From positions 244,331 through 308,330 of the forward strand of contig JAGFNQ010001124.1 of NCBI GenBank assembly GCA_024364735.1: a stretch of DNA of 64,000 bases, read 5' to 3'. The translations under genes were made by a program, and so were the position numbers. The notes under the pieces were generated by a model. The model searched no databases. It saw only the letters and a program-made list of their open reading frames with translations, and was not told the origin of the DNA. Source of the stretch: Boesenbergia rotunda (Eukaryota; Streptophyta; Magnoliopsida; Zingiberales; Zingiberaceae). Shown piece by piece: positions 56,480 to 64,000 of this stretch (within the stretch, counting starts at the first letter, position 1; the number at the start of each line of letters is the position of its first letter).

Positions 56480-57377
56480 GATGAACCTTGGGATATTACA
56501 TTTGAAAAAGTGTGCTTAATCCATTAGGGTGATACATTTGGTTCACTTGTGCTTGTGGCATATTGTTGAATCATTAAAAGTATCAAAATATGAAAACTAG
56601 ACCAACTATGGGGAAGACAAGTGTTTAATCAATAGACACTTTGCCCAAAGATCATAGTTGGACATTTTAAACATTTGAAAACCATTTTATGTTTTATATG
56701 CTTTGCCATACTTTTAAAACATATTTGATTGCAAAATTAGATTGTAATTTTGATACAAAACTTAGTGGTTTTCAAGGATTTTAAGTTTTTATCAAAAGTC
56801 AAGCATGTTTGAAATTTTATATGGACTAATATTTTTCCTTGATAGAGTATATCATTTCAAACATGTCTGCAAAATTTTACAATTTTTGAAATTTTCTGGA
56901 CATTTCTGAAATTCGATAGAAAAGTTGAAAATTCTGACTGATAGCGTATCAGTCGACTGCCATAGAGTTGGGTTGCTTGAGGCAATCATTTTAATGGTGT
57001 TAAAGGGGGAGAATGGGTGGTTTAAGTTAGATCTTTGACTTAAAATTGGTTGTTTAAGTTAGTTGTTTAACTTAAATCTTGGATAACTTGAAAATTGGAA
57101 ATGGATAAAGGCATAGGTTAAGGGGGAGGGTACCTCTTAGGCTTTACTATGTCTTATACTATTAATTAATGTTGTTTAGTGTTAAGTTGGACTTGAAACT
57201 TAACTTGGATAATGAGTAGAGTTGAAAATGGGAAAAGACATGGATTAAGGGGGAGGATACCTCTTAGGTTTTTGATATGTCTTATGCTTTTCAATTACTA
57301 CTATTTTTATTGTTATTGTTGACTGGTATTTTATCCCTAAACTTAAACATATTGCCACACATCAAAAAAGGGGAGAT
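56480..57377 (+). other. 3' non-coding region and polypurine tract of array 2 copy 2
   Basis: No ORF. Contains CAGTCGACTG at 56950-56959, three AAGGGGGAG-type purine runs near 57006, 57119 and 57251, then the true tract AAAAAAGGGGAGAT (57364-57377). Part of it is homologous to 63385-63830. Confidence 0.8.
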
Positions 57378-58311
57378 TGTTGAGGCAATGGGCCCTAGAA
57401 TGATTGGAAGATCATGGTTTTGATGTGTGTAAGTGAATATGTTTAAGGTTAGGGTGTTATGTTGTATTTGATATGTATGATTGAGTTTGCAGGACTTGGA
57501 GAATCACACATGGTGAACATATCCGAGGGACGAGAGCCGAGGGAGGAGGACTCCAAGGGCAAGCCGGGAAGTGGACTTCAAGGGCACACGTGAAGGGTGG
57601 CATGGAGGCAAGCCAAGGGAGGGCTTGTGTGCGCATCTGAGGGACGAGAGCTAGAGGAAGATGACTTCAAGGGGCGAGCCAAGGGAGTGAACCTGAAGGC
57701 ACACGTGAAGGAAAAGGTTCAGAGTGGCTGAAATTGAGCTGAGAGGCAGGGCAGCCGACTGCTAGAGGGCAGTCGACTGCTAAAACTCACAGAGAGTTTT
57801 CAGCCTCGGACCAGTCGACTGCCCATGGGGCAGTCGACTGGTAACACCCCAAAACTAGCTGTTGGCTAGCAATTAATGCTAGACCAGTCAACTACCCTAG
57901 GGGCAGTTAACTGGTGCGGGGCTAGACAGACTGCGAGTTTGTCCTGTTCGCTTATAAAAGGAGGACCTTTTTACACGTGAACGGTACGGTTTCATACTGT
58001 AACAAAGTGCTGCTCGTGCACAAAGTCTTCTTATCTTCCTCTCTCTTCAATCACTATATTCTGTAAAAGAGGAAGACAGCACCGCTGTAAAGGTTTCTCC
58101 ACCTGAAGGAGATTTTTTTTAGTGGAGGTGGAATACGTGCGTGGATCCTTGGATTAGTCACCCATTTGGGTGGATACCAAGTAAATTCTGATTGTTAGCA
58201 TTGTTTTTATTGTCCTTTGCATATTATTGTTTCCGTTGCGCTAACAATTATGTAGAGAATTCAACGAAGTGCTATTCACCCCCCCCCTCTAGCATGCTAT
58301 TCGATCTATCA
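57378..58311 (+). mobile_element. copia array 2, LTR 3 (3' LTR of copy 2)
   Basis: TGTTGAGGCAATG to TCTATCA. It has an extra GCAGCCGACTGCTAGAGG near 57751. The second hairpin (57883-57915) is decayed by four G:C to A:T changes. TATAAAAG at 57953-57960. Right flank ATACG does not match the left flank GAGGT of LTR 1. Confidence 0.92.
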
Positions 58312-59025
58312 ATACGGAGCTTTGTAGGCACCACCCGCTTGCCTTTAGAGGTGGTGGGGGAGGCAGTCAGGGAGGTGTTGATGGTCTGACCTCCTGTCTC
58401 TGGAGTGGACGTCGGTTTGAAATGCTGAGTCAGGAGTATGGTGTCCTCATCATCGGATATCGGTATACCCTCCTCAGGGATGGAGGGGAGCTTGCAGGGG
58501 TCAAAACGTCGCAGCCATTTCCATTTCGATGAGCGTTTGTTGGGGCGTTTCCTCTTTGGCCTGCCTGAGGATCAAGGCAGCGGGGTGTCGGCTGGAGGCA
58601 CCAACTTTTCCTTATTTTCTCCCGTCTCAACAATGACGAGAGGTAGGTCTGCCTCCTGGGCGCCAGGCAGCTCTGGGGCTCCTTGGTCGGGGATGGGCTT
58701 GAGCACTGCTGGTGCCTCTATCTGCTCCAACGTCTCGTGCTCGCTGGACGACCCCGTAGCCTCCTCCGAAGCCTCGGCCAAGTTAGCTGGTGCGGTGAGA
58801 AGGGTCAGGGGAGGGGCCAAGGCCTGCTTGTTGGCTTCATCCCACTTGATGATCCGATTCATCGTCCTCGATAACATGATGTCCTCTGCAATAAATAAGC
58901 AACAGAACATCAGTTAGACATAATAAACATTTATAAAAAAAGATAAACTTACCGAGGTTAGGGTTGATGCTGGTGACGTTAGGACTGAGGCCCGCTCGGT
59001 ACATGAGTTTTGCCACTATGCACCA
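58312..59025 (-). pseudogene. intron-containing, transposon-like gene fragment, product unknown
   Basis: On the minus strand an exon with LMYRAGLSPNVTSINPNL joins EDIMLSRTMNRIIKWDEANK across a 67-bp intron (58952-58886, GTAAGT...TTGCAG), restoring one frame. An acidic, Pro-rich region follows, then a TGA at 58574-58572. The same frame then continues with basic SGRPKRKRPNKRSSKWKWLR, DPCKLPSIPEEGIPISDDED and a Ser/Thr-rich tail up to the copia LTR at 58311. The 5' end is cut by the next copia LTR at 59026. The style resembles ORFs of plant transposons; no domain is recognised. Confidence 0.5.
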
Positions 59026-60145
59026 TGTTGGGGCAATCTATGATCCGGAGTGACCATGTGTTTTGATGTTTGGGCAAAGGGTTTAAGTTAGGTTCACCCT
59101 TGATATGTGTATTTGAGTGTGTAGGTTTGCAGGATACACATGGACTTAGCTTGACGTCTTCGGGTCCGGTGAAGGATGACATGGGGAGACGAGCCGTGGG
59201 CTTGCATGCATTCGAGGGACCGTGGACAAAGCAGGGACGATGAGTTGAGGGAAACACACTTCGAGGCATACGTGAAGGGTGGCATGGGGAGACAAGCCTT
59301 GGGCTTGCATGCATTCGAGGGACGAGAGCCGAAGTCGAAGAAGGCTTGAAGGCAATAGGTCGAGGTTGCTGGAAGCAGGAACGATGAGCCGAGGGAAGCG
59401 CACTTCGAGGCATACGCGAAGGATGACATGGGAGACGAGCCGTGGGCTTGCATGCATCCGAGGGATGAGAGCCGAAGTCAAAGAGGGCTTGAAGGCAACA
59501 GGTCGAGGTTGCTGGATGAAGAGTCAGCTAAGTCATGAGGATTCGAGTGCTGAGAGAATTGTACTCGGGAAGGGAAATCCTAGGGTTCGAGTGCTAAGAG
59601 AATTGTACTCGGGAAGGGAAACCTTAGGTAGCAATCGACTGATGCTTGGATCAGTCGACTGATGAAGAGTACAGAAAGATTAGTCGACTGATCCTTCGAT
59701 CAGTCGACTGGTGTCGACCAGAAGTTGAATCGTCAGGCTGTGACATTAAATTCGCAAGGACCAGTCGACTGGTAACGGTCAGAACAGTATTGAGCACTAT
59801 TTAAGAGGGCTTGTTTTTGGCTGTTTCTTCTTGGCGAAACAAGCTTAGGTAAAGCCTGTTAGTAGCCTAAATGTGCTCAGAGGTTGTCAACGGATTGTGG
59901 CGAGGTTTCTCCACCCACAAGGAGCGACAAGAGCTAGCCGGAGGTGCTTCGGGGAGTCATCCACCGAAGGATCGGGATCGTCCACCTTACGGACAGCCAT
60001 GGAGTAGGAGCTTTATCTCCGAACCACATAAACGGTTTGTGTTAGCGATTGTTTTAGTTTTCCGCTTGCGCATGCCAACATTGTAGGAAGGAAAATTGAA
60101 AAGTAGCTATTCACCCTCCTCTAGCTAAACGATAAGGTCCCAACA
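59026..60145 (+). mobile_element. 5' LTR of the third copia element
   Basis: TGTTGGGGCAATC to CCCAACA, 1120 bp, immediately followed by a primer site. It contains three related units with GTGGGCTTGCATGCAT (about 59185-59470) and a tandem duplicate with AGAATTGTACTCGGGAAGGG at 59543-59625. CAGTCGACTG palindromes lie at 59652-59771 and a TATA-like TATTTAAG at 59799-59806. Left flank CACCA. Blocks resemble the array 2 LTR. Confidence 0.88.
59682..59709. repeat. inverted repeat in the third copia LTR
   Basis: AGTCGACTGATC, CTTC, exact reverse complement. Further CAGTCGACTG copies at 59652-59661 and 59762-59771. Confidence 0.9.
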
Positions 60146-60147
60146 AG

Positions 60148-60159
60148 TGGTATCAGAGC
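60148..60159 (+). other. primer binding site (initiator tRNA-Met), third copia element
   Basis: TGGTATCAGAGC two bases after the LTR. Confidence 0.9.
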
Positions 60160-60211
60160 GAGGTTCGCTCGTCTACGGACTAACCGTCGAGAGAGCAAAG
60201 AGCTAGAGGGA

Positions 60212-61860
60212 ATGGCGATTGAAGAAAGATTAGGGGACGATATCAATGTTCCACCTCCCTACGACCGCGAGAGTTTCGAGTATTGGAGGATGCAGACAAA
60301 GACATGGTCGGCATGGATTGGAATTTCATGATCACGTTAGAAGAGCTATTTGAAGTTCCAAAAGATAAGTACGGGAAAAAACTCCGACCAAGATATTGGA
60401 CCAAGGAGCAACAAACCAATTAAAGGCAAACGAAAAGATAATTTCAATATTACTTAATATTTTGCCTAATGATATAATTAGTGGTGTAGGCGAATATAAA
60501 AATATGCACAAATTATGGAGCAAGATGTTAATGCTTCATGAAAATCCTACACAAACTCAAGCAGTGGAAGAGCCCAAGAAATGAGCTTAATGGTCCAAGA
60601 AGAGGAGAAGGACCAATCGGATGTGGAAAGAAGCTCAGCATCCGAAGAGGAGGAGAAAGAAGAAAAAGATTCATCCATATCCTCAAATGAAGTGGCACAA
60701 GAATTTGAAGAACCATCCTCTTAATCAAAGGAAGAAGAAGAGGTCTCCACTTCAAGGATTGAGGGGGAGGAGAGACCATCCTCGGTACCGGAGCAAGAAG
60801 AAGCATCCACCTCCTCCAAAGCAAAGTCAAAGGACTACATTATTTGCTTTGGATGCAACAAGAAGGGACACTACAAGGATAAGTATCCATTAGGTAAAAG
60901 GAGGTAAACCCTAAACCCAATTCAATTTATTTAAAATCTAACATGAGTTGTAGGGAAAAGAAGGAGAAGAAGGACATTAGGTGTTACACGTGTGGTGAGT
61001 TAGGACACTACCACCCCAAATACTCAAGGAAAGGAGAATTTAAGAAATTGGAGCATTTGAGGAAGTGGGAGAAGAACGAGAAGGAGAAAAGCTCACATTA
61101 AGAGGAAGCTACAAGGGTAAGGGAGGTAATTCCTAACTTTAAGTATTTTTCAAATTCCTCCATGTGTGTTAGAAATAATGAATATTATTTACTCATGCAT
61201 AATTTTGATTTTAGATATCATGATAAAAATAGGGTTAATATTGTATATCAAACCCCTAGGGAATTCATGCATCTTGATAAACCTAGAACCTTTAGACCTA
61301 AGGACCAAGGCATAAATGCCAAGAAGGGGAGATATATGCCTAGGAAGGTGGGTAGGTCTAGGAGTGTTCAAGGTGGATATGTTGAATCTAGGTTTGAGAA
61401 CCGAGAAAGGAAAAATCAAGCTTTGAGGGCAAAGTTTGATAAATTAGAGAAAACCCTAAATATATTCACTATTGGATCTAACGGTTTAGGTATGGTGTTG
61501 GGTCGTCAAAACCTCGATAATGATAGATCGGGTCTAGGATACCGATCTAAGTTCTCCAATGCTATGGAGAAGTCATATGCAAGGGTGTCATATGACTATG
61601 GCAAGGGGAAGACCAAGAATGGCAAGGGAAAACCATTTAAAGGAAAAAGGAAAAACTTAACCAAGGACAAGGTGTCTAAGGTTAAGAAGGTTAAGTTTGT
61701 AGGCCAAGGATTACCGTCGGAGATATACCGGTGTGGTCTTGTGTTTGTAGAAGAGTCACCCAGGGAGGTGGCTAAGGCTAAGAGCTCAAGGGGGAGCTCT
61801 AGAAGCCAAGTTAGGACCCATGGTTTATGGATCTCGGGAGGATTTCTCCCAAAAGTCTAG
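60212..61860 (+). pseudogene. Ty1/copia gag of the third element, degenerate
   Basis: MAIEERLGDDINVPPPYDRE opens at 60212 and stops near 60331. A gag-like segment (MDQGATNQLKANEKIIS) follows at 60396-60584. Two zinc knuckles are visible at about 60839 and 60980: CFGCNKKGHYKDKY and CYTCGELGHYHPKY. In both the final Cys is Tyr, so neither would bind zinc normally. The C-terminal frame 61162-61860 has LGRQNLDNDRSGLGYRSKFS, as in other copia gags, then a Lys-rich tail. Several stops and shifts; dead. Confidence 0.75.
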
Positions 61861-62339
61861 ATGGGTCATGAAGTGTGCCAAAGGAGTCGGAGACAGATTT
61901 GAGTCTCAATCCTAGGGACTTGGCACATTGGATTTGAGTATCATGCATAAAATATGACATTAGGGTCATATGACATAAAATTTGATTTTTTTATGAATAG
62001 GTGTCATATAAACCAATGCTGGGGATGCATTGTGGTTTGGTATGGGCAGAGACATCAAGAGGAGGTCAAAATTAAGACTTTAAGTTAATGTTCAATTGAA
62101 CCATTTAGATAGTTTTGTGTCAATCTTGGGATTAGTGATAGATATATTTTTAAATGTATTTGTCCCAAGTAGATACGGGTACCACAAACCTCTCCACAAA
62201 ATTTAAAAATTTTTAGAGATTTGTGGAATTTCTTGTGCATTTCTGAAGTTGGGTCAAAAATGTTGAAAATGTAGGGTACCAATCGACTGATGCAGAGAGC
62301 AATTGACTGGTACAGTTCGATCCAGAAACTAGGATTTAG
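61861..62339 (+). other. displaced non-coding segment inside the third copia element
   Basis: Lies where protease and the first half of integrase are expected. It resembles the 3' non-coding region of array 2 (a TTTCTGAAGTTGGGTCAAAAATG-like stretch followed by ATCGACTGA boxes near 62282). No gene. Confidence 0.5.
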
Positions 62340-63387
62340 CAAAAGGGTTGAAAATGAGAAACATCTCAAAACCAACTGAATTAGGAGTGATTATGGTGGA
62401 AAGTTTGAAAATTCAAACTTCTCTAACTTTTGTTTAGGAAATAGGTACAAACATAAATTTTCATGTTCAAGAACACCACAACAAATTGGGGATGTAGAAA
62501 GAAGTGCATCGGAGGATGAAAGAGGCAATGATAATCATGAAGTGGATGAGTCCATAACCTCTAGGACTTTAAGACAACATCAAGATCATCCTATTAACAA
62601 AATAGTTGGAGATGTTGAACAAGGAGTAAGAGCTAGATCCTATTTTAGAGAACATGCTAGTCAAATTGCTTTAATAACACAACTAGAGCCAAAGTCAATT
62701 GATGAAGCCTTAGTTGTTGCAGATTGGATTCTAGCAATGCAAGAAAAGTTAAACCAATTTGAAAGAAGTGAAGTATGAGAATTAGTTCCAAGGCCCAATG
62801 ATAGTACAATTGTCACAACAAGATGGGTCTTTAGGAATAAATTGGATGATCAAGGGAGAGTTACTAGGAACAAGGCTAGATTGGTAGCTAGGGGTTTCAA
62901 TGAAGTTGAGGGACTTAACTATGATGAAACTTATGCTCCCGTAGCTAGATTGGAGTCCATCCGGATTTTTTTAGGATATGCCACCCACATGGGTTTTAAA
63001 CTTCATCAAATGGATGTGAAATCGACATTTCTTAATGGGTTTATTAAGGAGGAAGTGTATGTAGAACAACCACCCAGTTTTAAAAACATAGATTACCCTA
63101 ATCATATTTATAAATTGAGGAAAGCGTTATATGGGTTGAAACAAGCTTCCCGAACTTTGTATGAAAGGCCTTCATCTTTCTTAGTTTCCAAGGGGTTTAG
63201 AAAGGAAAAAATTGATCCAACTTTATTTCTTAAATCTAAGGATAAGGATATTTTTGTAGCCCAAATTTATGTGGATGACATCATTTTTGGGTTAACAAAT
63301 AATGAGTTCCTTCATGAATTTATCAAGCACATGAAAAATGAGTTTGAAATGAGTCTTGTTGGGGTGTTAGATGTATCACATTATTGA
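62340..63387 (+). pseudogene. Ty1/copia integrase fragment plus reverse transcriptase of the third element
   Basis: A short integrase piece (RSDYGGKFENSNFSNFC, SRTPQQIGDVERS) has a stop just before it and the catalytic Asn-Gly replaced. It joins directly to the connector and RT at 62542: QLEPKSIDEALVVADWI, a TGA at 62776-62778, then WVFRNKLDDQG, QMDVKSTFLNG and IYVDDIIFGL. The frame ends at EMSLVG-VLDVSHY (63387), so RNase H is deleted and RT is fused to 3' non-coding DNA. Confidence 0.8.
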
Positions 63388-64000
63388 AAATAGACCAACT
63401 ATGGGGAAAGTAAATGTTTAATTAATAGACATCTTACCCATAGATCATAGTTGGATATTTCAGATAATTTGAAAGTATTTTTGTGTTTTATTTGCTATAA
63501 CATAAGTTTGTGAAACACATAATTTCAAAACTAGGATGAAAGTTTGGTACAAAGTTGGATGTTTTTCAAAAATTTGAGCTTTAAGTCAAAAAGTCAAACA
63601 TGTTTAGATTTTTCATGAAAATATATTTTTCTCTGATAGAATACATCATAAGAAACATGCTTGCAAAATTTCATGATTTTTTGAATTTTATGGAATTAAT
63701 TATGGGTTTCTGAATTTTGGCTTAGAGGCTGAAAATGTTCAGATTGAGCCGTATTAGTCGACTGCTTCTGTGGGTTTGCAGTTCGAAGGCACCAGTCGAC
63801 TGGTAACTATCTCAGTCGACTGATGTAGGCTGAAATTGTATTTTAGCAATGGGAAAGAGTCGTGATGGTGTAAAACAAGTGTATAATCTTATGGGGGGTT
63901 AGTACACTTTATTTATGATCGTTAAAGGTTAAAGGATCTATTGTTGGAGTCCTTTTGATGTGTGAAAAAGGGGGAGAAGTGTTAGGTTTAAGCGGGAAAT
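63388..64000 (+). other. 3' non-coding region of the third copia element (runs off window)
   Basis: Homologous to 56580-56960 (GACCAACTATGGGGAA is shared). Contains AGTCGACTG boxes at 63755-63825 and a purine run AAAAAGGGGGAGAAG near 63966. The 3' LTR is not reached. No gene. Confidence 0.7.

Noticed and set aside
59146..59662. Overlapping frames with repeated MHASPRL or ACIRGM strings
   Set aside because: They are translations of the tandem units in the third copia LTR; no frame is favoured.

Overview
The window is plant nuclear DNA dominated by LTR retrotransposons, with one recognisable intact host gene. Evidence for a plant: Ty1/copia gag-pol ORFs with initiator-Met primer sites, Athila/Tat-type primer sites, and a secreted class III peroxidase with plant-type introns. 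The GC-rich peroxidase exons suggest a monocot, but the species cannot be named from the sequence. Roughly nine tenths of the window is transposon-derived.

Layout. (1) 1-13605: one large non-autonomous Athila-like element on the + strand. Its 5' LTR is cut by the window edge and carries a 3.35-kb solo LTR of another family (1488-4841, TSD CATTT). It has a tRNA-Asp-type primer site, a broken ORF for a Q/N/F-rich plus 27-residue-repeat protein, no visible pol, and a 2.74-kb 3' LTR. (2) 13606-16672: unassigned DNA with a strong hairpin, a Ty3/gypsy Tat-like gag remnant, and a partial gypsy LTR. (3) 16673-21274: a second, minus-strand copy of the Athila-like family, missing its 5' half. (4) 21275-39335: a minus-strand SIRE-like Ty1/copia array, LTR-internal-LTR-internal-LTR. 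Copy B looks coding-competent; copy A has a gag frameshift and a stop before the protease. (5) 39336-42765: diverged LTR pieces and unassigned DNA. (6) 42766-43929: a complete three-exon class III peroxidase on the minus strand, with upstream DNA to about 45504 that may hold a broken gene start. (7) 45505-58311: a second Ty1/copia tandem array on the + strand, both copies degenerate, with a one-N assembly join at 50807. (8) 58312-59025: a minus-strand fragment of an unknown intron-containing, transposon-like gene. (9) 59026-64000: a third, heavily rearranged Ty1/copia element running off the window.

How the parts relate. The elements are nested or abutting. Both copia arrays have three LTRs for two internal regions, and neither has matching target-site duplications at its outer ends, which suggests LTR-LTR recombination or misassembly rather than simple insertion. 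No bacterial-style operon, CRISPR array or new defence system is visible. The most unusual signals are: clusters of palindromic motifs (CAGTCGACTG, or GGGCGCCC in the other array) directly upstream of the LTR TATA boxes; the uncharacterised repeat protein of the non-autonomous Athila-like family; three polypurine-tract-like copies in one element; an antisense tRNA-like A/B-box segment in the solo LTR; and a three-arm hairpin at 14339-14397.
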